Shown piece after piece: positions 36,936 through 47,057 of a stretch of DNA of 64,000 nt (the stretch's first letter is position 1; each line of letters begins with the position of its first letter). A program made the position numbers and the translations under genes. The notes beneath the pieces are model-generated. The model was not told where the DNA came from, did not search any database, and worked only from the letters and a program-made list of their open reading frames with translations. The DNA lies in assembly GCA_003999685.1 (NCBI GenBank), contig CP021221.1:3038001-3102000 (forward strand), read 5' to 3'. The DNA is from Taiwanofungus camphoratus. Taxonomy: Eukaryota > Basidiomycota > Agaricomycetes > Polyporales > Taiwanofungaceae.

Positions 36936-38543
36936 TGATACGACCTAGGGGACCCTGGTACCTAGGGAGTGCTCCGTAACGTGGCTGGGGGTAGTGTGAT
37001 AACTGTGAAGGTGTGGGGGTAGGAGCTACAACCTGTATGATACCGGGAAACCTGTATGTCTTGTTTTTATAAGTGGGGGAGTAAGGGGCCAAGGGTCCTG
37101 CACAACAGGATCTTGTTCCTAAGTGCTATACTAACCCTGAGGCCTTGCGAGGCCCTCCGAAGTATGCGAAGTTCTTCGAGGTTTTGCGAAGTCCTTCGAA
37201 GTTTTAGCTAAATCGCGCGAGCTGACTTCGTAGATGTTGCGAAGTCCTTCTAGCTAGAGTTAGCTAAAGGGCGTAAGGCTTAGGGGTGTGTTAGAGCGAA
37301 GTGGGCGAGGTCTGGCTAGCGTAGGAGACCTGTAGGAGAGGTCGGGGAGTTTGAGGGCGTAGGGAGCTGTACTATAGCCTGTAACTAAGGCTATGGGCGA
37401 GTCGTAGGGCTATTGGTAGGACGTAGGGATAACGCAACGTGAGCCTAAGGGTATAACTAAGGCGGAGGCCCACCGGATAGGTGCTATATGAGGTGCCGAA
37501 GGGTGCGAAGTCACGGCGACTTTCGTAGATCGTAGTGCGTAGTTTGGGAAGCGTAGACGTGGTTCGTAGATATATCGCGAGCGTAGACGTAGTTCAAAGG
37601 TACTGAAATGAAGCTGGGGTGGAGACTTAGGGACCTTAGGACCGTTCCTAAGGTTGTCCTCGCGGCGCTTTTCCTGAGATCGGAGCTACAGGGGAACTGG
37701 TATTCCAAAGAGAGAAGCGTGCACTGAGGGGTCTCTCTTGTACATAGTAAACTACCTCTGACTAAATAGGGGAGCGTGAGGTGAACTAATCTTGCGCGAA
37801 GTGATCCTTACGAGTCCGAAATGTGTCCTAAAACGCATGGACTCCGAAGCGAACACGAGGGGGGTAGGAACTAATTAGGAACTGAAACAGGGGAACTACG
37901 AACGGTAGAAAGGTGACCAACTTCATTCACGAGGGCGGGATGACTATCCGAGAGCAGCCATGCGCCGTGATCACCTATCTTAGCGGGCTAAGAGCGCACG
38001 AAGTTCTTAGCAGCGGGACTTGGCCTAATCGGGGCAGGAGGTGTCCTAACTGGGTGGAGGGTCATATGGGTACGCCCTAGGATGACCTTATGGCATAGGA
38101 TCGAGACCCATGGGGGTGCACAAGGCTTCCTAAGTCCAATTTCCGGAACTTCGGACCGTTTCGGAGCCTATCGGAGGTAGCTGCAATCACAAGAGCTAGG
38201 AGAGACTTAGCTAAGACTTCTTAGCTAAGCCCGGGATGAGTGACGTAGTAGATAGGACCTAGATCCAATGGAACAGTATGGGAGGGCCGGCAGTGTCCGA
38301 TAGTGGACTTAGCAGGAGTTAGGGACTTCGCGTCTAGCATTCGAAATCTCGTAGCATCTCGTGTGACTTCGCAAGACTTCGTAGGGTGTTAGTAGGGTTT
38401 AGGAAGGAGAGGGGGCGTTAGGAATATTATCGGAACCTATCCCTCCTGTCGTAGGCTGTAGGAGAGTCTTAGAGTGGTCGGTTGGGGGATCAGAAAGCTC
38501 CTAAAATCGCGATTCGGGGCCCAGGAGGCTATGGGACTCATCA
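36936..38543 (-). repeat. E2 5' LTR (LTR-2)
   Basis: 1608 bp, same ends and length as 26463-28070. The right flank GCGG (38544-38547) is the target duplication. Confidence 0.93.
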
Positions 38544-38547
38544 GCGG

Positions 38548-39544
38548 CCCACGAGTGTGGTGTAGATCTGGCGGTCCAGACCTTTGATGAAGATCACCCT
38601 CAGCGTGGGGTAATCGTTCTTGGTGCGTTGGCCTTGGAGGCCCACGGAGGCGTCCTTTAACTTGGCCTTCTCTGCCAGGAGTCAGAACCTTTCCACGTAC
38701 ATCTTTGTACTGACCCTGGTCTTCTTGTTTAGTTGCTTGGCCGGCAACTCCATTAGCACCTGGTGAGCCCTCTGGACTCCTTCGTGCTCGGGGAACGCAA
38801 GTCGCAAGCTCGCCTTGAATACGTCCCAGCTAGCGTAGGGAGCATGCCCTCCCGCGGCCCGTTCGTAAAACGTATTGCGCCAGATACGTGTGTCCTGCCC
38901 TCCTTTCATAAGAGCAACTGTGTAAGCGATCTTTGCATCATCGCTTAACCCTTGGTTGTTGGTGGCAGTGAGGTAGTGCTCCACCCTCTGGAGGAAACAC
39001 TCCAGATCTTCTCCTTGCCCGGTGAATGGCTCCGGTGCAGGAATGTCGAGCTTAAGGGGTCGACTCCCTTGTTGCTGTTGCGCCGAAAGGTGCGCTATAA
39101 GCGCTTCAAGCTCCGCCCTGGTCATTGTTGCGATAGTAGCCATCGTGGTGGGGGTAGTAGGTGTTACGGGTGTGGAAGGAAGTGACGGGAATGTGGGAGT
39201 GGTCGGAGTGGCTATCAACGGTGTCGAAGGTATCGACGCGGGAAAGAAACCAGCTGGGTCTCTTCCGTCTGATGGAGGGTTACGTCTGAAGTAGGAGGCT
39301 AATTTCTCCTGTGCTCGTCGATTCGAAATTGTCCCTGCCCACGCTAGTGGAGAGTTCGGGTAGATCAGATCGAGGTTCTGGTCAACGAAAGTCCAACGAA
39401 GACGATCGTACAGAAGTGGCGCGTTGTTTACTTGAGTCGGCAATCCCCAAGCGGTGGGGTCGACTGTCTCGATGGTAGATGTGGTGTCTAACGGTTAGCC
39501 CTACTAGATAAGATTAGGGGCGACTTAGCGTAAGTTCGATCTTT
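38548..39544 (-). other. E1 gag N-terminal part and leader
   Basis: Minus-strand Gag remnant (about 39443-38682) with a Pro/Thr-rich stretch and a capsid-like region (LKLDIPAPEPFTGQGEDLE, then FLQRVEHYLTATNNQGLSDD). It is split from its zinc-knuckle end by E2. 39444-39544 is the leader next to LTR-3; I could not identify a convincing primer-binding site. Confidence 0.85.
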
Positions 39545-40098
39545 TGATACAAGCTGGTATCAATGACCGGAAAGCCTCAAACATGAGGACCTGACTACGA
39601 GGGATAGTAGCGAGGCTTTATGGACACTGCGTATGTCCTCCTGGGCGAAGTCGATAGAGTCGAGCGAGTACTCAGGTACGAAGCGAGAGGTCGCAAGATA
39701 CGAGTATAAGATTGCTAGTGGTAACTAGCTACTTGGTAACCAGATCGAACTTAAGGTCCGACCTACAAAGTACACAGCCTTATATACGTATTCTACCCTG
39801 CGCACGGACCATGGCACGTGGTCTAGGAATCAGCATGAGTAAGCGTAAGTAAGGCGATATGAGTCATCGGGCCGTATTAGCAATCAGTAAGCGTAAGACG
39901 GAATGTGTAAGTGGGGCCCGATATGAGTCAGTGTCCATGAGTAACCGGGGCCCGTCCGGGGCCTGTACCGTAAGCAGCGATGAGTCAAAATGCTGCGCGA
40001 AGAAGCTGGGCCTACCCGAGGCCCATCCTAGGAGCGAAAGGTCACAGGACCTATCCGAGGTCTGACCGATAAACTATGCGATAAAAGAAATTGTATCA
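39545..40098 (-). repeat. LTR-3 at right end of E1
   Basis: 554 bp, TGATACAAGC to AATTGTATCA. The right flank TCAAC (40099-40103) is the complement of GTTGA found at 17879-17883 next to the inverted RT piece. Confidence 0.9.
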
Positions 40099-41235
40099 TC
40101 AACACCCTCCTCAGAGCGCTCGATCCGATCCACCAACCACTTGATCCACATCCAGTTCACGTGATCAGGACCGGGTGCAGAGATATTGCTAGTGGATTTA
40201 AGATTCTCTCGAATCTCAAACTCACTAATGTCTGGTAAAGTCAATTCCTCCCTTTGAGGAATTTCGTCTACAAATGACATATCCACCAGCCTTGGGTTGG
40301 CAGGTGTGAACTGAGCTTGAAAGGCACAACTGAGATCAGCCGTGCTTTGGACTGGCGCACCATCAGCTTGGCGCAGCTGAATGGTGGCCTCTTGCCGTCT
40401 CGGCTTTGTCCAAGCGACAAAGTCCGAGATCAGTTGGGGATTGGATTCATCCATGATCCGATCAAAGTGTGTGCGCTTCGCCCGCTTTGTGGCAAGGCAA
40501 AGTGTTGCACGTTGTTTATGCCGTTCAGACTGAAGTTCGGCAGCAACATCATATGCGTCTGCAGTGGCCTGAGCTTCAGGTCCCATCTGATGACGTATGT
40601 GGTGATACTGCCCAGCTGCCGCACTAAGACGGTGCTGGGTGTTCGCAAGCTGAGTAGCCGCACAGGAGCATGCAGCATCCCACCATGACTTCGAGCATTT
40701 GGATGGGCACTTCACTGACGAATACTCCATTCATAATCTTTGGAGGTCTCGCTCAAGGCGGTCCCTCATCCGTTCAATGCCTTAGGTGCTGCTGAAATGT
40801 GTAGGGTAATCAGCAAATAGTTTCGCCGTTGCCATTACAAATTGTTGGGCCGCGTCACCGGTGCGAGGTATACCCCGCACCGGTTCTGGCTCAACCTCAA
40901 TTGGCATCTCCCATTGCAGGACCGCATGGTCGCTGTTATGGCGATGTGACATGAGTACATGAAGGTCTTGGCCTTCATAGTATACTGGGTCAATCCACAC
41001 CAAGTCAATGACTCCAGGCATAAGAGCGATATTGTGGGACCGCCAAGTGACTGGACCGTCCTGAGCATTCAGCAAGACCAGATCAAGTTCAGCCTGGGCT
41101 AACTCGATAAGGCGATTAGAATCAGCATAGTGTGGGGGCCACACCCGAGATCCTGCAGCACGTGCATCCCACAATGGGTGGCAGAGATTGAAATCCCCAC
41201 ACATGCACGCAATGGGTGGAAGCACATGGATACGT
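40099..41235 (-). pseudogene. LINE-2 piece 3: endonuclease end to RT start
   Basis: Contains CMCGDFNLCHPLWDARAAGS, VIDLVWIDPVYYEGQDLHVL and SHRHNSDHAVLQWEM of the APE-type endonuclease, then the linker up to SAPGPDHVNWMWIKWLVDRI. Compared with the intact LINE it has in-frame stops near 40782 and 40733. The left edge is the E1 target duplication and the right edge the LTR-1 target duplication ACGT. Confidence 0.88.
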
Positions 41236-42214
41236 TGATGCGCACTATAACACTCCAACCCCAACTGGGTACGACCTAGAGAAGCTGGAAGGCTATAGAA
41301 CTAGTTAGTGTGGAGGGAGAGTCAGCAGCAAAGGGTTCCCGATCTCAAATGGGTCGAGAGACGTCTACGAAGGTCTTCAACGACCCTCTACGTGTGTCGC
41401 GACTGCTCGACATAGCTTCGATGCGCTACTATGCTGTACTATACTAGGGAGAGACTTAAACGTGAGAACTTAGCTGATACGCAACCCTTCGAAATACTGT
41501 AGAAGGCGGACTTGGGTTAGAGAGAGATGCTAGCGCAACCCTTCGATGTGGCTCGAAGGTGGACGTAAGACTGAACGCAACTTCTTCGACGGATGTCGAA
41601 GACGGACGAGACGCAACCCTTCAAGATACTGTAGAGGGCGGATAGTAGACGCAACTCTTCAAACGTAATCAAAGACGGAAGGACGCAGTAGAACACAGTA
41701 GGTGACTAAATCGAAGGTGCTCTTCTTGAGCTCTGCAGGATAGGGGAAAACTTCTCTGTTGTTCTGAGACACCATACCTCATGTTTATACTACTGTACTA
41801 TAATGTAAGGCGCATCGGGAGTGGCATAGTACGAGTGGCATCCTAACTACTTGCGTACTACGAACTACGGAGTGGCATGAAATATACTAAGACAAGACCT
41901 GGGGCCGTAACGTTATCGAGTACATCGAGTGGCGCATCGTAGCAGATCGAGCGATATCGGAGTGGCGAGACCGGTCACGTGCGAGGACATTGAGTGGCAA
42001 CTGCATGTGGCGTATTGTGCGTAGAGGGACTGGTACACCGGAACATCGGACCGGAACTGGCAGAGTGGCGGTGGCATGTTTCGAGGCTATCGGAGAGTCC
42101 CACGGTGGCTTTTCGGGCTGTATCGGATGCGTCGAGTGGCGTCGAAGCCATGACTAAGGTCCTAGGGTCGAGTGAGGGTGCTTCACGGGGCCTAGAAGGG
42201 CCTGGCGCCTATCA
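41236..42214 (+). mobile_element. Solo LTR, family LTR-1 (copy 4)
   Basis: 979 bp, TGATGCGCAC to GCCTATCA, with the 4-bp duplication ACGT at 41232-41235 and 42215-42218. It interrupts the LINE-2 endonuclease at the place where the intact LINE reads CACGTG. Confidence 0.9.
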
Positions 42215-42668
42215 ACGTGTTTCCAGATATCGGACAGCATCAAAGGTGGTGCTGTCATTGTACACGTTCAGGACATGAAAGTCCCCAGACGGAAGCTTAA
42301 GTGCTACCAAAAGGCAATCCTTATGGGAGACACTATGGGTGACAACTTGTGGAGAGGCCACAGCCCACCGCTTGTTGACATAAACTGCAACCCGAGACTC
42401 TTTCGATGTCCTGAGGCACTTGAACGAGGCGTGGGCAGACATATTCTCATATGCCTCCCCGTCTCTTGACTTAGCTGAGGCCACATCTTTGATGCATCCC
42501 CAGTATATTTCTTGGATGCAGATAATATCAGCATCCTGATGTCGTTCTAGCAAAATACCAGTGTTCTTCGCCGATTTCTGGACATTTGCACTGATTATAG
42601 TGAGGATGGGCTGATTGTTCAGTTCATTTTCAAGTTCTTCGCCTCCAGCCGATGGGCTGGGTGTGCGG
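42215..42668 (-). pseudogene. LINE-2 piece 2: endonuclease N-terminal part
   Basis: Contains ISANVQKSAKNTGILLERH, IICIQEIYWG and VYNDSTTFDAVRYLETR. These match the intact LINE with scattered substitutions. The right edge is GCGG, next to the solo LTR-2. Confidence 0.88.
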
Positions 42669-44434
42669 TGATATGACCTAGGGGACCCTGGTACCTAGGG
42701 AGTGCTCCGCAACGTGGCTGTGGGGTAGTGTGATAACTGTGAGGATATGAGGGTAGGAGCTACAACCTGTACGATACCAAGAAACCTGTATGTCTTGTTT
42801 TTGTAAGTGGGGGAGTAAGGGGTCAAGGGTCCTGCACAACAGGATCTTGTTCCTAAGTGCTATACAATCCCTAAGGCCTTGCGAGGCCCTCCGAAGTACA
42901 CGAAGTCCTTCGAGATTCTGCGAAGTCCTTCGAAGTTTTAGCTAAATCGTGCGAGCTGACTTCGTAGGCTGTATAGAGTTAGGGAGCAATAAGCCAATGG
43001 ACTATAATTTCTACTAAGCGGCAGAGGGTACGAGACTGCTGCAAAGTCCTTTTAGCTAGAGTTAGCTAAAGGGTGTAAGGCTTAGAGGTTTGTTAGAGCG
43101 AGGTGGGCGAGGTTTGGCTAGCGTAGGAGACTTGTAGGAGAGGTCGGATGGTTCGGAGAGCTAATACTTGGAATAGGAATGAGGGAACGAGGTTGCTGGA
43201 AGCTCTGAAGTGTCTGATGACGTCGAGGTGTGGGTCGGAGAGTTCGAGGGCGTAGAGAGATGTACTATAGCCTGTAATGAAGGCTATGGGGGAGTCGTAG
43301 GGTTATTCGTAGGACGTAGGGATGACGCAACGTGAGCCTAAGGGTATAACTAAGGCGGAGGCCCACCGGATAGGTGCTATAAGAGGTGCTGAAGGGCACG
43401 AAGTCACGGCGACTTCGTAGATCGTAGTGCGTAGTTTGGGAAGCGTAGACGTAGTTCGTAGATATATCGCGAGCGTAGACGTAGTTCAAAGATACTGAAA
43501 CGGAGCTGGGGTGGAGACTTAGGGACCTTAGGACTGTTCCTAAGGTTGTACTCGCGGCGCTTTCCTGAGATCGGAGCTACAGGGGAACTAGTATTCCAAC
43601 GAGAGAAGCGTGCACTGAGGGGTCTCTTTCATACATAGTAAACTACCTCTGACTAAATAGGGGAGCGTGAGGTGAACTAATCTTGCGCGAAGTGATCCTT
43701 ACGAGTCCGAAATGTGTACTAAAACGCATGGACTCCGAAGTGAACACGAGGGGGATAGGAACTAATTAGGAACTGAAACAGGGGAACTATGAACGGTAGA
43801 AAGGTGACCAACTTCATTCACGAGGGCGGGATGACTATCCGAGAGCAGCCATGCGCCGTGATCACCTATCTTAGTGGGCTAAGAGCACACGAAGTTCTTA
43901 GCAGCGGGACTTGGCCTAATCGGGGTAGGAGGTGTCCTAACTGGGTGGAGGGCCATATGGATACGCCCTAGGATGACCTTATGGCATAGGATCGAGACCC
44001 ATGGGGGTGCACAAGGCTTTCTAAGTCCAACTTCCGGAACTTCGGACCGTTTCGGAGCCTATCGGAGGTAGCTGCAATCACAAGAGCTAGGAGAGACTTA
44101 GCTAAGACTTCTTAGCTAAGCCCGGGATGAGTGACGTAGTAGATAGGACCTAGATCCAATGGAACAGTATGGGAGGGCCGGCAGTGTCCGATAGTGGACT
44201 TAGCAGGAGTTAGGGACTTCGCGTCTAGCATTCGAAATCTCGTAGCATCTCGTGTGACTTCGCAAGACTTCGTAGGGTGTTAGGAGGGTTTAGGAAGGAG
44301 AGGGGGCATTAGGAATATTATAGGGACCTATCCCTCCTGTCGTAGGCTGTAGGAGAGTCTTAGAGTGGTCGGTTGGGGGATTAGAAAGCTCCTAAAATTG
44401 CGATTCGGGGCCCAGGAGGCTACAGGACTCATCA
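42669..44434 (+). mobile_element. Solo LTR-2 in LINE-2
   Basis: 1766 bp, TGATATGACC to GGACTCATCA. It is longer than the E2 LTRs because it has extra segments near 42985-43040 and 43150-43250. The flanks are GCGG (42665-42668) and TCGG (44435-44438), a 4-bp duplication with one mismatch. It splits the LINE between the Gag-like domain and the endonuclease. Confidence 0.85.
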
Positions 44435-46521
44435 TCGGATGGCCATAGAACCAGACCGGGTGTCGAATATGGCAAATATAAATAAGCCACTGCCGCCAGA
44501 GGCCGATTGGTACCGGGCCTTAGGCGAATGATGTGGGTGTAGGACTAATTCCTCCGCCCACTCATTGTTTCGCACAAGTTCTTGGAAAACTTCGAGCGGT
44601 GTGTATTCGACCCTAGTTCCGTCCCGGTACAGCGGGAACGCCTTGATCACCATCTGGGTGATGACGTGGGCCCAATCGAGCGATAGCCCAACCGGGTTCA
44701 TTCCATCCGGTGCCACATGAGGTGCGACTAGTCGTCCCATGCCAGCTCGAAGGGCGCCCAATTCCAGTGTGGTGGGGTGTTCACTGCATACCAAGTGTAC
44801 CTCCCCGTTTCCAGGTGGCACAATGGCATTTACGAGGTAGTTGATGGAGCCTCCCGCTCCAGCCAACAATTGTTGAATGACTACCTTGAGGCTGTCGATG
44901 TCTAGAAGATCGCCAAGTTCTAGAGCTCGGTCGAATCTAAGGACAACGGTCTTTGGGCTTGCACCCCGGGCCGGTTATGTCACGTGTTTGATCACGGGAG
45001 GGGGGCGGACAGGTAAAGAATCGCCAATTGTGATTAGTGGACGAGTAGGGTCCCATGCCATCATCGTGGGGCCGACCCCACGCCCACGTCCTAATCCAGG
45101 GCAGGGGCGAGGGTCACGTGTGTATCTGCTATCGCCCTGTCTAGATGACAATTGGGTGGGGGCAGCCATTCCTTGTGCGATGCGTAAAGCATCTGACAAT
45201 GAGATGTTGGGGGCGATTTGTGCGATCTCCATTGCTCTCTGTATGTCATCCCAATTAGGACCATCGTCTGAAGTGAGGTCGATTATGTTGGATGTATTCA
45301 CCTTCTTCGCTGCTGGAGAGGCCGCCCTACTCCTGGTAGGGGAGGGTGGTACCGCTCGCTTCTTTCCCTTATCTGCCGCTGCAGATTGGGGTCCTTCTTT
45401 GGGTGGCGATTGAATGCGCACCTGCTTGGGCATCTGTTTTGCAGACGACGAGGCTGTAGCTGAGGCGTAGCCTGGCACTGCAGCGGCCATCCCTTCAACT
45501 CTCTTGGATAATGCTCGGAGAGTAGAGGTGTTAGTAGTGACGGCTTGGATTAGCTTGCCACTATCATTAGTTGTGGAAGTCGCAATAGCTCCCAACGTTG
45601 TGCGTGCCCCTTCGAACCATTGATCAGATGGTTTAGGGAGCACTGCTGTGAGGACCGTTGACATTTCACCAATAGTCTTCCTTTGTTCGGCAACAGTGGA
45701 TTCCAACTCCGCCCTGATGTCCATTAGTTCGCGAACCCGGGTAGCCAGGTGACCTATTCCGTTAAGATCTGTGACATGTTCTGCCCCGATCAATGTGACC
45801 ATTTGACTGGCCACTTGAAGTGCATCTTGAGCAGTGTCCCGCCACTCAAGCCCATAGGCTTCAGCACGGTACTTATTAACATCCCTCCGAATGATGCACT
45901 CATAAGCATCCTGGTCGATGTGAAGAGTATACGAGATGTGTTGCAATGATTCCCTGATGGCCGCTAGCAGGGAATCTGGAGTTTCATCTTGTGATGAACA
46001 GGTGCCTTGAAAGACCTGCACTTTGGGGACCGTTGCATACATCGTGGCCTCAGGTAAAGCCGAGACATGTGGTGCAGGCCCCCCCTGTGGGAAATCGATA
46101 AACGTGTTGTCCTCGATGTCCCTCTGGGGGTTGCTCACCTCTGGTATGGGGGTGGGCATGAAAGGCTGAGTTGGCATGAAAGCCTCTGCAGCAATGGAAG
46201 GAGGTGGAGACGACAAAGAAGTAGTCTCCATCTCAAAGGAAGCTCCATGAGCAAGTCGTAGAGCCTCAACTTGGGCTTGGGTTTGAGATCCCCACGCATC
46301 AGGCGCAGGATATGGGGCAGGTCGCCCTGAAGATGTACTGCCAGACATCCTCAAAGATGACGTGCCAGTCGAGGGCATCCCAGTGACTTGAGAGTCACCA
46401 GTGGTAGAATGGGAGCCAGTTGGGTGAGAAGTGGGAGTGAAAGCAGGAGCCATTTGGACGACTAAGCTAGGGTGCCTAATGGAGATGGTGGTGGTACTGG
46501 TTCAAGAAGCGGTGATCGTTG
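44435..46521 (-). pseudogene. LINE-2 piece 1: 5' end and Gag-like N-terminal domain
   Basis: Starts with the same terminal bases as the intact LINE (AGATGGTGGTGGTACTGG as read on plus). A frame from 46453 encodes about 673 residues: a Ser/Thr/Pro-rich N-terminus, a helical part with coiled-coil look (RVRELMDIRAELESTVAEQR), a basic region (DKGKKRAVPPSPTRSRAASP) and a globular C-terminal part (YTPLEVFQELVRNNEWAEEL). One in-frame TAA lies at 44975-44977. Setting aside the LTR-2 insertion, the frame runs on directly into the endonuclease side (Ile-Arg-Thr-Pro-Ser-Pro). Probably an RNA-binding chaperone domain; no CCHC knuckle is seen. Confidence 0.75.
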
Positions 46522-46740
46522 GTCGACGATAAGTTGAGGTGACAAAGGTTGCAGTGACAAGCTGCCCCCAAACTCGATGAGCTACGGTCAGTTGGTAGTT
46601 GGAAAACATCTAGTAGGGAAATTCTCAATGCACTTGAACCCCTCCTTCGTTGATTGTTGTAATCTGAATCGGAGGATGAACGCACTGCCTGCAGACTAGG
46701 GTTTGGGATCTCCATCACAACACTACTATCCCTAACTACG
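46522..46740. repeat. Duplicated unit B, last part
   Basis: Begins with the right LINE-2 target copy GTCGACGATAAG, then continues the match to unit A (8330-8512) as if the 34 kb were absent. Confidence 0.65.
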
Positions 46741-46845
46741 TATTCGGGCCCCCCAAGTCGGCACTTAGGGGCTCGGGCAATAAAAATTTTTAGTATTTGC
46801 GAAATTCATCAAAAAAGTTTTTTTTTTTTTCATTCGGGCATGCAT

Positions 46846-47010
46846 ATTGGCATACATATTGTAGAATGGCTACGGTCGATCCGAGCAGTTGGATGAAATG
46901 AACGACGACGAGAAGATGCCAATGAAGGGCGCAGACGTCACGTGCACGCCAATATGAGGCAGGACGCGTCGTGCCATGGCCGTGTCGCTGCGATCTTGTT
47001 TTATATGCGC
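46846..47010. repeat. Repeat d, copy 2, upstream of hydrolase
   Basis: Matches 10014-10246 and ends about 50 bp before the hydrolase ATG. It probably contains promoter sequence of that gene. Confidence 0.55.
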
Positions 47011-47057
47011 GCGTGCGCGTTAATGAGCACGCACACTCACTCTCTACCCCACACGCG

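Larger units (their letters stand above)
26463..38543 (-). mobile_element. E2: young 12.1-kb Ty3/gypsy element nested in E1
   Basis: Bounded by two 1608-bp LTR-2 copies and the 4-bp duplication GCGG (26459-26462, 38544-38547). Coding runs on the minus strand: gag-protease, then RT, RNase H and integrase. The 3' third carries a passenger gene on the opposite strand. A primer-binding site and a polypurine tract flank the LTRs as expected. The two LTRs are the same length and I noticed only about two differences by eye, so insertion is very recent. It looks nearly whole, with perhaps one break in pol. No chromodomain is seen. Confidence 0.92.
19973..40098 (-). mobile_element. E1: chromodomain Ty3/gypsy element (fossil), host of E2 and LTR-1
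   Basis: LTR-3-bounded element, minus strand, with its own DNA about 7 kb. Order on the minus strand: 5' LTR (39545-40098), gag, protease, reverse transcriptase, RNase H, integrase with chromodomain, a small zinc-knuckle ORF, 3' LTR (19973-20515). It is broken, with several breaks in pol plus two insertions (solo LTR-1 at 24165-25144 and E2 at 26463-38543). The flanking pentamers differ (CCTAC left, TCAAC right) because its ends were exchanged with another LTR-3 copy. The LTRs differ by a short gap and several CpG transitions, so it is clearly older than E2. Confidence 0.9.
12109..46521 (-). mobile_element. LINE-2: Tad1-like LINE split into six pieces by nested LTR elements
   Basis: A non-LTR retrotransposon on the minus strand with its 3' poly(A) (poly-T as read) at 12109-12127 and its 5' end near 46521. 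The 5' terminus ends in the same 30 or so bases as the intact LINE at 55877-61210. Pieces in element order: 46521-44435 (Gag-like domain), 42668-42215 (endonuclease start), 41235-40099 (endonuclease end to RT start), 17879-18763 (RT, now on the plus strand), 15329-13441 (RT end, RNase H), 12460-12109 (3' UTR). They add up to about 6.8 kb inside a 34.4-kb span; everything else is later insertion. The element is dead: it has several in-frame stops, a 35-nt deletion, and YVDN in place of YVDD. Confidence 0.9.

Noticed and set aside
46811-46830. T-run as the tail of another LINE
   Set aside because: It is short and not followed by sequence matching the LINE 3' end, and I found no paired duplication.
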